Below, piece by piece: positions 16,539-24,843 of a stretch of 64,000 bases of DNA (position 1 is the first letter of the stretch; each line of letters opens with the position of its first letter). This DNA comes from Paenibacillus hunanensis. Lineage in GTDB: Bacteria; Bacillota; Bacilli; Paenibacillales; Paenibacillaceae. Where the stretch lies: contig NZ_BMMB01000005.1 in assembly GCF_014645615.1 (NCBI RefSeq), forward strand, positions 1 to 64,000, given 5' to 3'. The position numbers were made by a program, and so were the translations under genes. The notes under the pieces are model-generated. The model did no database searches and had not been told where the DNA came from. It was given only the letters and a program-made list of their open reading frames with translations.

Positions 16539-16709
16539 ATGATATGCAAAGCTTGTGAAGGCAGTTCATTTATTCAAGCAACCGACTACATAAACCTGCG
16601 TCCGCTCGATAAAAAGCTGGCGATCGGTTCTGAGAAAATCTACACCGTGTGCGAAGACTGCGGCGAGGTCGCATCGATCAAGATTACGAATCCTGAAAAG
16701 TTAAAATAA
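16539..16709 (+). CDS. Small zinc-ribbon-like protein
   Basis: 56 aa with two CxxC knuckles, CKAC near the start and CEDC in VCEDCGEVASI, the arrangement of a zinc ribbon. AAAGGGGTG ends shortly before ATG 16539, whereas an earlier in-frame ATG at 16482 falls on the promoter. A strong terminator follows at 16741-16766, so this is a monocistronic gene. Many Firmicutes carry such single zinc-ribbon proteins of unknown role; no specific function is claimed. Confidence 0.75.
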   Translation: MICKACEGSSFIQATDYINLRPLDKKLAIGSEKIYTVCEDCGEVASIKITNPEKLK

Positions 16710-16740
16710 CCTGGTGAACGAACAGATAGAGCAAGAACGA

Positions 16741-16766
16741 AGACCTCTTGATGAGGTCTTTTTTTA
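16741..16766 (+). terminator. Intrinsic terminator after the zinc-ribbon gene
   Basis: Seven-base arms AGACCTC and GAGGTCT around TTGAT, followed by seven T residues. Confidence 0.92.
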
Positions 16767-17411
16767 TGTAGGATGGGCGTATTGGATATCACGGTCAGAT
16801 ATATAAACGATAGCTAAGCTAGTATGCGTTATATAAACCTATAACCTATACGCCTGTCTATAGTTAGACTCGGTATGAATCATCTTGGAGAGGTAGCAGT
16901 TAATTGAAGTTGCTCTCACTTTATATTATATCAGTCTATATCCATCCTGGTGCTGGTTCTTGTAGTCTGGTTAACCGCTTGATGAATAGGTCAATCACTC
17001 TGTACATCATAGTATTCGATCTGATTGTATGGCGGTGATATATGGCTGTAACGGACATAGACAATCTGTTCAGGAGCAAACATTGGATGATCCATCCTTG
17101 ATAAATAATAAATAAGGATAGCATAGTGCTTGGAATCTATAAGATCTTTCTATGAAAACGATTGACATATATATTCCGCTTTTAAAAAATCACTTAGATC
17201 ATTTAATCAATGATGATTACATTCGATAATATATGATATCTAATATTACCCTGGCTTATATCCCCTTTTCAACTTATCAAATTAATGACGATACAAAAAC
17301 AAAAATGTGGTAACGATTGACACATTGCGAACCATGTATATAATAACTTATACGAGTAAGCGATTTCAGAATCGTTTTACAGAAACGTTTATGTTGAGGG
17401 GAGCATTAACG
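16767..17411. other. AT-rich intergenic region with the GPH transporter promoter
   Basis: No gene is supported in these 645 bases. A strong sigma-A promoter is at 17317-17344. The 15-mer pattern TGNNAACGATTGACA occurs twice, near 17152-17166 and 17308-17322, the second overlapping the -35 hexamer. A perfect AAACGTTT palindrome is at 17383-17390, just before the transporter ribosome site. These are candidate binding sites for the LacI-family regulator encoded at 19953. Confidence 0.55.
17317..17344 (+). promoter_or_regulatory. Strong sigma-A promoter of the GPH transporter gene
   Basis: TTGACA (17317-17322), a 16-base spacer and TATAAT (17339-17344) are both perfect consensus hexamers. The -35 overlaps a repeated AACGATTGACA sequence. 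Confidence 0.8.
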
Positions 17412-18770
17412 ATGGGTAAAAAGCTAACGTTATTCAACAAGGTGTCGTATGGATTCAGTGATCTCGGTAACAATCTGGTCTTTGTCGCGGTGACGAACTA
17501 TCTGATGTTCTATTACACCGACGTTGTGGGTATGGGCTTAGGTGCGATTGGGCTGCTGTTTCTGATCATTCGGATTGTGGATGCGGTATCTGGCCCTGTA
17601 TTTGGTGTGCTGGTGGATAAGACGAATACACGCTTTGGCAAGGTACGTCCGTGGTTTCTGTGGATGTCGATCCCCTATGCGATCTCAACGATACTGCTCT
17701 TCTCGATCGGCTCCTTTCATCAAAATCTCCAAATCCCGCTCGCTTATATCACATACGGCATCTTCTCACTCTGTTATGTTGGATTAGGCACCGCGATTAA
17801 TGCGATCTTACCCAGCCTGAGTGCCGATCTGGGTGATCGTGCACAGGCGAATATGTTCCGCAATATTCTCGGACAAACGGGCGGTTTGCTATCCGGTCTG
17901 ATCATTTTACCGTTAGTTACGCTGCTTGGTGGTGGAATTAATCAGCCTGGCTTTCTGAAGGCGATGAGCATCTTTGCCATTTTGCTGGCGATCTGCGAGC
18001 TGGTGACCTTTTTCGGTGTGCGTGAGCATGTGCAAGCACAGACTGAGACACCGCCTACACTCAAGCAAAGTCTGAGTGCGTTACTGCCGAATCTGCCGTG
18101 GTGGACGATTGCACTGACCAATCTGGTCATTTTCCTCGGGGTCGTTGTCAAAATCTCGTCGATGGTGTACTTCTTTAAATATATTTTGAATAATGCAAAT
18201 GATAGCTCGGTGGCGAATAGTGTGAATGCCGTCTCCATGATCATCGGTGCACTATGTATTCCACTACTCATTCGTCGATTCAAAATGCGGACAATCGTTA
18301 TTGCAGGGCTCGGGATTGCGATTGCCGGGCAAGCCATTCTGTATATTGCTGCGACGGCTGTATCGATTCCAATCGCGATGATTGGTATTTTCGTAAGCTC
18401 CTTTGGACTGGGCAGTGCACAGAGTCTGATGTTCGTAATGACAGCAGAAACGGTCGATTATGGCGAATGGCGCTTTGGCGTACGCGCACAGGGCTTCCTC
18501 ATTTCCATGTCTACAGTGGGTGTGAATATCGGGGCAGGATTAGCAGGTGCGCTTACTTCGTTCGTGCTAGCTGCATATAGCTTCGTACCGAATGTACAGC
18601 AAAGCGCGCAGGGAATCGCGGGCATTAATATGCTATTCGTTGTGATTCCAGCGATTATATTCGCGATCTGTATCGGGTTGATCAGCTTCTATCGCCTGGA
18701 TGCCGTTTCCAAGCAAATGCATCAGGAGCTTGGAGAAAAGCGGCTGTTGCTCAATAAAAATTCGATATGA
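17412..18770 (+). CDS. GPH-family (MelB-like) sugar/glycoside transporter
   Basis: Twelve-segment cation-coupled symporter of 452 aa, glycoside-pentoside-hexuronide family of the major facilitator superfamily. Signatures include LTLFNKVSYGFSDLGNNLVF at the N-terminus, a cytoplasmic loop VDKTNTRFGKVRPWFLW (the DxxxxRxGxxRP motif) and AETVDYGEWRFGVRAQGF in the second half. ATG 17412 is preceded by GAGGGGAG; an earlier in-frame start at 17307 lies on the promoter. It is followed on the same strand by an esterase-like gene and a LacI regulator, suggesting import of a glycoside or ester-linked sugar. Confidence 0.9.
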   Translation: MGKKLTLFNKVSYGFSDLGNNLVFVAVTNYLMFYYTDVVGMGLGAIGLLFLIIRIVDAVSGPVFGVLVDKTNTRFGKVRPWFLWMSIPYAISTILLFSIGSFHQNLQIPLAYITYGIFSLCYVGLGTAINAILPSLSADLGDRAQANMFRNILGQTGGLLSGLIILPLVTLLGGGINQPGFLKAMSIFAILLAICELVTFFGVREHVQAQTETPPTLKQSLSALLPNLPWWTIALTNLVIFLGVVVKISSMVYFFKYILNNANDSSVANSVNAVSMIIGALCIPLLIRRFKMRTIVIAGLGIAIAGQAILYIAATAVSIPIAMIGIFVSSFGLGSAQSLMFVMTAETVDYGEWRFGVRAQGFLISMSTVGVNIGAGLAGALTSFVLAAYSFVPNVQQSAQGIAGINMLFVVIPAIIFAICIGLISFYRLDAVSKQMHQELGEKRLLLNKNSI

Positions 18771-19144
18771 TCTGAGAATGGAAGTTGGAGGCATAAGTTG
18801 AGGATGTAAGCTGCGTTCTAGCAAAACAGCACAGGGAATGGTGTAACGTATGGTTGATAGTTGTGTGACTCTGAAAAGGCGTGCTATTGAATCGCTATGG
18901 AATCTAAAGCTAATCAAATGCGCAAGTCGTCTTATTAATATCAACACTACGCCAAGTCATTCATTATTCTGTTGGGAGGAACACCATATTAGATCGCTTA
19001 TTATGGTATAACGCTACTCTATTACAACTTCTATTTCCTATTTCTAATTCTTATATTTAATCGTAACGTTCCATTCTATACGCACGTTTTATCTATAGGC
19101 ATTCCAATCCATCCACTCATCACTCATTCAGGAGGTCATAACTC
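18771..19144. other. Intergenic region before the esterase gene
   Basis: About 374 bases without a gene or clear terminator. AACGTT at 19065-19070 echoes the palindrome in front of the transporter. AGGAGG at 19130-19135 is the ribosome site of the next gene. Confidence 0.4.
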
Positions 19145-19918
19145 ATGATGCAACCGATCACCACAACTATTAACGGTAAAACGCTACGCGGCACCGCTCA
19201 TATTCCAGATGGGCAGGGACAAAGATTCCCAACGGTGCTCATGTTCCACGGCTTTGGCAGTATGCGTAATGAGTATTTCTATGCCTTCGTGCATATGGCC
19301 CGGCAGCTGGAGGAAGCTGGCATCGCCTCCCTCCGCTTCGACTTTTCGGGTCATGGTGAAAGTGACGGGGAATTTTTCGATTTCACCTTTTCAAATGAAG
19401 TACAGGAAGGAATCGAGCTGGTGCACTATGCGCGTACGCTTGATTTTGTAGACGAGCAGCATATTTCTCTGCTCGGGATGAGTCTTGGTTCAGTTGCAGC
19501 CAGTATGGTGGCTGGCGCGATTCCTGACCAGATCGACTCGTTATGTCTCTGGTCGCCAGCAGCGGTATTCACAGATGAGATTCTAGTGCGCGGTACACTG
19601 CAAGGTCGCAGTATCGACATTGTGCAGGAGCAGGGCTACTTCGACTTTAATAGCCTCAAGCTTGGCCCTACCTTCTTCGAGGATGTGAAGCATATTCAGG
19701 TATATGAAGCGGTACGTCCGTATAAAGGCAAAGTGAAAATTCTGCACGGCATCGACGACTGGATCGCACCTGTTGAATATGCGCGCCGTTATGTGGGCAC
19801 ATATGAGCAGCCTGTCGAGCTGGTCGAAGTCGAGGGTGTAGATCATAGCTGGGGCGATGTGCCAAGCCGCGCACTGCTATATAAGCAAACGCTTGATTTT
19901 TTTACCAGTAAACCGTAA
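19145..19918 (+). CDS. Alpha/beta hydrolase, feruloyl/cinnamoyl-esterase-like
   Basis: Serine hydrolase of 257 aa without signal peptide. The oxyanion motif HGFGSMRNE (35-43), the RFDFSGHGESDG segment (64-75), the nucleophile Ser113 in GMSLGS, an acid at Asp204/205 in GIDDWIAP and His234 in GVDHSWG form a complete triad. The motifs are those of Est1E/LJ0536-type cinnamoyl esterases. It lies between a GPH transporter and a LacI regulator, so it probably hydrolyses an imported ester in the cytoplasm. Substrate is not proven; general carboxylesterase activity is the alternative. Confidence 0.82.
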   Translation: MMQPITTTINGKTLRGTAHIPDGQGQRFPTVLMFHGFGSMRNEYFYAFVHMARQLEEAGIASLRFDFSGHGESDGEFFDFTFSNEVQEGIELVHYARTLDFVDEQHISLLGMSLGSVAASMVAGAIPDQIDSLCLWSPAAVFTDEILVRGTLQGRSIDIVQEQGYFDFNSLKLGPTFFEDVKHIQVYEAVRPYKGKVKILHGIDDWIAPVEYARRYVGTYEQPVELVEVEGVDHSWGDVPSRALLYKQTLDFFTSKP

Positions 19919-19952
19919 TATTCGATTGAACTAAGTGAAAGGAGGGTCACCT

Positions 19953-20939
19953 ATGGCAGCTACATTGGACGAAGTCGCACAGCGAGCCGGTGTATCCAAA
20001 ACGACCGTTTCCCGTGTGATCAACAATCGGGGGTACATCTCTACCAAAACCCGTAATCGGGTACAGGCCGCAATCGATGAGCTAAACTACCATCCCAACT
20101 CGGTGGCACGCTCCTTACTCGGCAAAAGCACCCAGCTCATCGGTATCATTTTCCCGAATACAAGCAATGTATTCTATGCGGAGATGATCGAGCATATCGA
20201 GACCCGGCTGTTCAAGCGTGGCTATAAGACGATCCTGTGTAACAGCTTCAACGATCCTCAAAAGGAAGTCGAGTACCTGAAAATGCTTCAGGGCAACCAG
20301 GTTGACGGTATTATCACCGGATCATTGAATGAAAATATTGCGGAATACCGTAAGCTGACCCTGCCGATCGTATCGTTCGACCGTTATCTGGGTAATCGGA
20401 TTCCGACCGTAAGCTCGGATAACTTTGAAGGTGGACAACTTGCGGCGGCCGCGCTGATTCGTGGTAAGGTTAAGCGCGTGCTGCTGATCTCTACCAGTCT
20501 GAGCGAGATGTCACCAACGGATGATCGGATTAATGCCTTTGCAGAGAAAATGGAGCAGCAAAAGATTACGTATAAGCAGATTAATATTCCATTTCAAACG
20601 TCACCGACGATGAAAAAAATGTTCATTCGAGATGAGATTCGGGAGTTCCAGCCGGATGGGGTCATGGCGACGGATGATGCGACAGCGATGCTCGTACGGT
20701 ATCAGCTGGAGCTACTGGGCAAACGGGTGCCGCAGGATGTGCAGGTGATCGGATACGATGGAACGCGGTTTATGCAGGAGGCGTTTCCTGAGCTGAGTAC
20801 GATTGTGCAGCCGATTCCAGATATTGCGGAGCTGCTGATTGAGCTATTGATTGAGCGGATTGAAGATCCGGAGAAGGAATTGGGCAAGCAGTATACGTTG
20901 CCGGTGGCGTTGTATGGTGGGGGGACGGCGGGGAGTTAA
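19953..20939 (+). CDS. LacI-family transcriptional regulator
   Basis: 328 aa. The N-terminal helix-turn-helix ATLDEVAQRAGVSKTTVSR with hinge segment LNYHPNSVARSL is followed by a periplasmic-binding-protein-like sensor domain (GIIFPNTSNVFYAEMI, VDGIITGS, IGYDGTRFM). Translation is set at ATG 19953 with GAAAGGAGGG upstream; an in-frame GTG at 19935 overlaps that ribosome site. It probably controls the transporter and esterase upstream through sites such as those at 17308-17390. The last ~200 bases become G-rich in third positions, but the frame is intact. Confidence 0.9.
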   Translation: MAATLDEVAQRAGVSKTTVSRVINNRGYISTKTRNRVQAAIDELNYHPNSVARSLLGKSTQLIGIIFPNTSNVFYAEMIEHIETRLFKRGYKTILCNSFNDPQKEVEYLKMLQGNQVDGIITGSLNENIAEYRKLTLPIVSFDRYLGNRIPTVSSDNFEGGQLAAAALIRGKVKRVLLISTSLSEMSPTDDRINAFAEKMEQQKITYKQINIPFQTSPTMKKMFIRDEIREFQPDGVMATDDATAMLVRYQLELLGKRVPQDVQVIGYDGTRFMQEAFPELSTIVQPIPDIAELLIELLIERIEDPEKELGKQYTLPVALYGGGTAGS

Positions 20940-21068
20940 TTGGATGAGGTGCGTGGTTGGATTGTTGGCGTTGGGTGGTGATTGGGCTGAATGTATTGGG
21001 GTGGGGGTTAAATGCTCCAATTAAAGGCTGAATGCAAAATAATAGTTCGGTCGGTGCTTTTGCAGCAA

Positions 21069-21264
21069 CCACTCCGGGAAGGAATAAGGGGACGGACTCC
21101 GGTATCGCACAGGAATCTACGGAGTAGGAGTGAAATGTAGATTCCCGTGCTCAAAAGTAGTAAGATATTTTGCTTCGCAAAAATCACTTTCCATTGAACC
21201 CCGTGTTAGGAAATCACTAACACTATAAGTCGTCCTTTCCCCTTATTTCCTTCCCTTCGTTCTG
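21069..21264. repeat. Dispersed palindromic element, copy B
   Basis: Same orientation and near-identical to copy A at 7756. The ends carry CCACTCCGGGAAGGAATAAG and its near-complement. The GCACAGGAATCTAC/GTAGATTCCCGTGC stem, the GC-loop hairpin and GTGTTAG/CTAACAC are all kept. It lies between the convergent LacI and Mrr-like genes. Confidence 0.9.
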
Positions 21265-21519
21265 GTGGGGATGCCTCATATATATCTCTGCGTTTCTGTT
21301 TCTATCTCTTTAAAATCCTATTTTAAAAAGAGCTTTAAGTACGTATGAAACGTATTAAGCAGATGGTTAGAACTAAAATACTCGAACTCAATAGAGCATC
21401 CTATCCGGTGCGATAAGGTATGTAGAATTAAGCATACCCTTGTATAGGAGGCATACGATTACAACTCTTACTCCTCGGTCTATTGCTATTGCTTTTAAAT
21501 GTCCCAATTAATTCTATGG

Positions 21520-22167
21520 TCACTTTGCTTTTCGCAGTTCATTCACTCGCTTCTCCGCTTTATAATCCTTTTTAATATCACGTAGAACGGGATCATTCAT
21601 CTCGCTCCATGTTTCTAAGATCATACGCGGTTCGGCTTCGATGCGGTTTTTGATGGCTGTGTGATCATCTTGTTGAAAGGCTTTGATGATTGCTTCTAAA
21701 TCCTTGCGGTCTAGTAGCTTAACGTGATTAATTCCTGCCAATGTTTCGCATGGATCTGTAAATTCGGATGATGTGATAACCATGGACTTTTTCGCTTTAT
21801 AATATCTCATGGACGAAAAAGCTTGCTGTACAGCATCTACGCCTACTGTACGACCTACAGAATAACGCTTCGCTTGAATAACATTTCGAAAGCCTTCGCG
21901 ATCTGTGAATACTACATCTGCGCCAAAATCGCGACTCCCCGGTGTTTTGTATACACCTGTATAACCAAGTTCTAACAAAAGCTGATACAGATACATTTCA
22001 AATTCAGAACCATCTTCCATCTGATCGATATGGTCAATTGTGATTTTTTTGAGATCATAGTTATCTAAAACAGGTGTCTTAAACTTCTTCCATTTCTTGG
22101 CTTTATTAAATAGTAGTAAGATTGCGGTCACTGCTACAATGCCTATTAGCACGAAAATAATTTCCAA
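21520..22167 (-). CDS. Membrane-anchored Mrr-type restriction-endonuclease-like protein
   Basis: 215 aa. An N-terminal hydrophobic segment (IIFVLIGIVAVTAILLLF) is followed by a cytoplasmic Mrr_cat-type domain. The PD-(D/E)xK-type active site is visible as SRDFGADVVF with Asp, then VIQAKRY (QxK), and the C-terminal VITSSEF is also typical. Such proteins cut or sense DNA, often modified DNA, and can be part of defence. The nearby GIY-YIG and Thoeris genes make a defence role plausible but it is not shown. No methyltransferase is next to it. Confidence 0.82.
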   Translation of the reverse strand: MEIIFVLIGIVAVTAILLLFNKAKKWKKFKTPVLDNYDLKKITIDHIDQMEDGSEFEMYLYQLLLELGYTGVYKTPGSRDFGADVVFTDREGFRNVIQAKRYSVGRTVGVDAVQQAFSSMRYYKAKKSMVITSSEFTDPCETLAGINHVKLLDRKDLEAIIKAFQQDDHTAIKNRIEAEPRMILETWSEMNDPVLRDIKKDYKAEKRVNELRKAK

Positions 22168-22640
22168 TCTATTATTCCCTCCACTTTATTCATTTATTCA
22201 TCAGAAGTACATATGTATATGAACTGCATTAGGATAGCAGTTCCATTGGCTATGGAATGTAAGCAAAGCTATAATTATATCGTGTTATAGTTTCCTTAAA
22301 ACTACAAAACCTTCAATCCACTTCTTGCTGGATGAACAGTAAAATCATACCATGTTACTTAGCAATTTAGAACATACTGCTCTAATTAAAAATTATCCAC
22401 AAGTAAGTTGATCAGAACATTAGATACGACTCCTATTATTTCTCTTGTATTGCCTGCTTTGCAGTACACATATTCAGTGTGTAATCTAAGTCTCTTTACA
22501 TAGCAGTCCACCTTTCAAAAAACCACCAAAAAGGGTATCCTAGACATAGACTGAATTGAATCAGGCTCCATCATCAAGCTGTGCACTATCCGGCAGCAAC
22601 GATACAAGCCATTGTGCAACAACAGAAAGGTGTGTCAACT
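22168..22640. other. Intergenic region between divergent Mrr-like and rluF genes
   Basis: About 470 AT-rich bases with no supported gene. Several -10-like TATAAT or TATCCT stretches are present, but no single promoter stands out. AGAAAGG at 22624-22630 precedes the rluF GTG start. Confidence 0.4.
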
Positions 22641-23354
22641 GTGCGAATCAATAAATATATTAGCGAGTCGGGAGCGACTTCCCGCCGTGGGGCGGATAAA
22701 TGGATTAACGAAGGCAAAGTAACGATCAACGGTGTTGTCGCTGAACTGGGCAGTCAGGTGCAACCAGGGGATGACGTGCGTTACAAAGGTCAAAAGATCG
22801 GTGCCGAGCAGAAAAAAGAGCATGTGTACATCGCGCTCAACAAGCCGGTCGGCATTACGAGTACGACCGAGCGACATATTAAAGGGAATATCGTCGATTT
22901 CGTTAATCATCCACTGCGCATTTTCCATATCGGTCGTCTGGACAAAGATTCGGATGGGCTGATCCTGCTCACCAATGATGGCGATATCGTCAACGAGATT
23001 TTGCGTGCGGAAAACAAACACGAAAAGGAATATATCGTTACGGTCGATCGCCCGATCACCCATGCTTTTTTGCAAAAGATGGCATCCGGAGTGGAGATTC
23101 TGGATACCGTCACGCTGCCTTGTAAAGTGACGCAGCAGTCTAAATATGTATTTAAGATTATCCTGACGCAAGGATTGAATCGTCAGATTCGCCGGATGTG
23201 TTCGGCACTGGGGTATGAAGTGCATGGGCTGCGCCGTACGCGGATTATGAATATTCAGCTCGGTAGTCTGCCGGTTGGCAAATGGCGTGATTTGACGGAG
23301 AAGGAACGGGAGCAGTTGTTTCGTGATTTGGATTATACGCCGCGTCCGTTGTGA
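22641..23354 (+). CDS. rluF: 23S rRNA pseudouridine synthase RluF-like
   Basis: RNA-modifying enzyme of about 237 aa. An S4 domain at the N-terminus ([21 protein letters not shown]) is followed by the RsuA/RluB/E/F-type catalytic domain, with Asp101 in [10 protein letters not shown] as the nucleophile and GLNRQIRRM near the C-terminus. The GTG at 22641 was chosen because family members begin directly with the RINKYI sequence and AGAAAGG lies about ten bases upstream; an ATG at 22581 would add 20 unrelated residues. RluF of Escherichia coli modifies U2604 of 23S rRNA; the same target is assumed. Confidence 0.88.
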   Translation: MRINKYISESGATSRRGADKWINEGKVTINGVVAELGSQVQPGDDVRYKGQKIGAEQKKEHVYIALNKPVGITSTTERHIKGNIVDFVNHPLRIFHIGRLDKDSDGLILLTNDGDIVNEILRAENKHEKEYIVTVDRPITHAFLQKMASGVEILDTVTLPCKVTQQSKYVFKIILTQGLNRQIRRMCSALGYEVHGLRRTRIMNIQLGSLPVGKWRDLTEKEREQLFRDLDYTPRPL

Positions 23355-23606
23355 GTGAGTTTTAGAGTAGTGATGTACGTTGGGTTTGAGGCATGATAGG
23401 AGCCGGGTTTAACGGTAGGATATGAATTAGATTTAGCGGAATGAAATGTAGTCGTGTAGATGGTAGAGACATACGAGTGGAATGGCGATATGGAGTTCAT
23501 CTTAGCGCCGAATGAACTTGGGTTTAATTTTATGCTCACTTCAATTTTACACCTTGAATGACTGTTCCTATGGTGTATGTATATAGTGAATACAGTAAAT
23601 AAATAC

Positions 23607-23653
23607 AAGAAAAGCTGCTCCCTTCGTATCGGGAAGCAGCTTTTTCTTATGTT
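23607..23653. terminator. Bidirectional terminator between rluF and the GIY-YIG gene
   Basis: AAGAAAAGCTGC and GCAGCTTTTTCTT form the stem with a CCC/GGG extension around the loop. T-runs are present on both strands, fitting the convergent gene pair. Confidence 0.85.
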
Positions 23654-23679
23654 TTCAGCGATATGATGTGAATGACAGT

Positions 23680-24036
23680 TTACTTGTAAAATACTTTGTC
23701 CACATTGTAACGCGCATGTAGGCTGTTGATGATATATGTCTCATAAATTTCGCGCTCAGTTGCATCTTCTACAACGCAAACATCGATTCGAGTCACTTCA
23801 TCACGATGATTTTTGATCGGCGAAACGGTGTCTTCAAAATGCTTTTTGATACGCGGTCTGAGTTTGCGAGCTTTACCGACGAACAGCAGTTCATCTTGCT
23901 CGTTGTAAAACATGTAGATGCCGCCTAATTCGCGAGTGATGAGGTGGAAATCGGTAAAACCGTAGATATGGCTGAGTTGTGGGTTGGTTTGTTTTGTAAT
24001 GGAGACGTCCGGTTCAGGGATCGTGATTTGGATCAA
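23680..24036 (-). CDS. GIY-YIG nuclease-domain protein
   Basis: 118 aa, a stand-alone UvrC-like GIY-YIG domain. GGIYMFYN supplies the first motif and LLFVGKARKLRPRIKKHF the second, with the VGKA variant and the following Arg of the active site. A Glu in TEREIYETYIINSLHARYN fits the metal-binding position. Roles of such small proteins range from DNA repair to unknown. It sits directly downstream of the Thoeris operon on the same strand, separated by about 160 bases. Confidence 0.8.
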   Translation of the reverse strand: MIQITIPEPDVSITKQTNPQLSHIYGFTDFHLITRELGGIYMFYNEQDELLFVGKARKLRPRIKKHFEDTVSPIKNHRDEVTRIDVCVVEDATEREIYETYIINSLHARYNVDKVFYK

Positions 24037-24195
24037 GTGGTGGTCACTTCCTTTTTTGATGTAGGGGGTTATTTTAGCATAGATAAATTGTAAGAGATAG
24101 AACTAGACTTTTATTTAGAATAAATAATATTTCAATTCATGACTAACCCATTATATCAATTTAGTATTCCTATAAACATTCGATCAAAAACCAAC

Positions 24196-24828
24196 TCACC
24201 AAAATGAAAACAAATCTTTTTTAATACTTTTAATGATATTAAAATCATTTATTCTCTTACTTTTATTATATGCATTCTCGATATATTTCGCAGGCTCATA
24301 CAAAAATTTTTTTTCGTCTATTAATGATATATAGGAGCCTTCTAAATCATTTATAGTTTTACATTGTGCACATACGAATTTTGGAGTTTTACAATTAAAT
24401 CTATTTTCATTAATTATATCGTACATCAATTTTGTATCTAGGTATCTAGATCTACACCCATCTGGATTATTAACATATTTACTAATCCAATTAGTATCAC
24501 CATTTATTTCCTGAATAACTCCTATTATTCCATTGCTTGAAGATGTGCGATCTTCCCTTGTAGTATTTTTGAGGGAATATTCAAGTTCCCAATCCATCCA
24601 TTTACTTAGTTTGATATTAGGAGATATAACAACAATAGTAACAGAGGTATTAAAAATCATTTCTTTTAAATGATTTTTAATTGTATCAGTCTTCTTGTCT
24701 GTCAAATTAGGTGAGGCACTGGTTTCTCCTGTATAAAAACGAGCATCATCTCCAAGTGCATCGATAATTCGATCTCTAGTAATTTTAGCCTCACTATATT
24801 TATAAGAAATAAATGTTTTACGAGCCAT
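24196..24828 (-). CDS. thsB: Thoeris TIR-domain protein ThsB (first copy, DUF1863-like)
   Basis: 210 aa. The TIR-like fold is seen as KTFISYKYSE at 4-13, TSVTIVVISPNIKLSKWMDWE and Glu81 in the DWELEYSL motif, the position of the catalytic Glu in TIR NADases. This matches the MTH538/DUF1863 branch that includes Bacillus cereus ThsB. In Thoeris, ThsB senses infection and makes a cyclic ADP-ribose signal that activates ThsA. It begins 15 bases after the ThsA stop with GAGGAG upstream and is the last gene of the operon. The Cys pairs CxxC near residues 150-160 are an extra feature of its C-terminal half. Base composition is much more AT-rich than the flanks. Confidence 0.85.
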   Translation of the reverse strand: MARKTFISYKYSEAKITRDRIIDALGDDARFYTGETSASPNLTDKKTDTIKNHLKEMIFNTSVTIVVISPNIKLSKWMDWELEYSLKNTTREDRTSSSNGIIGVIQEINGDTNWISKYVNNPDGCRSRYLDTKLMYDIINENRFNCKTPKFVCAQCKTINDLEGSYISLIDEKKFLYEPAKYIENAYNKSKRINDFNIIKSIKKDLFSFW

Positions 24829-24843
24829 ATATATGTTTCTCCT

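Noticed and set aside
17308..17322. CcpA cre site in front of the GPH transporter
   Set aside because: TGGTAACGATTGACA has one base too many between the CG core and the CA end, so the match is not convincing; an operator of the local LacI regulator is more likely.
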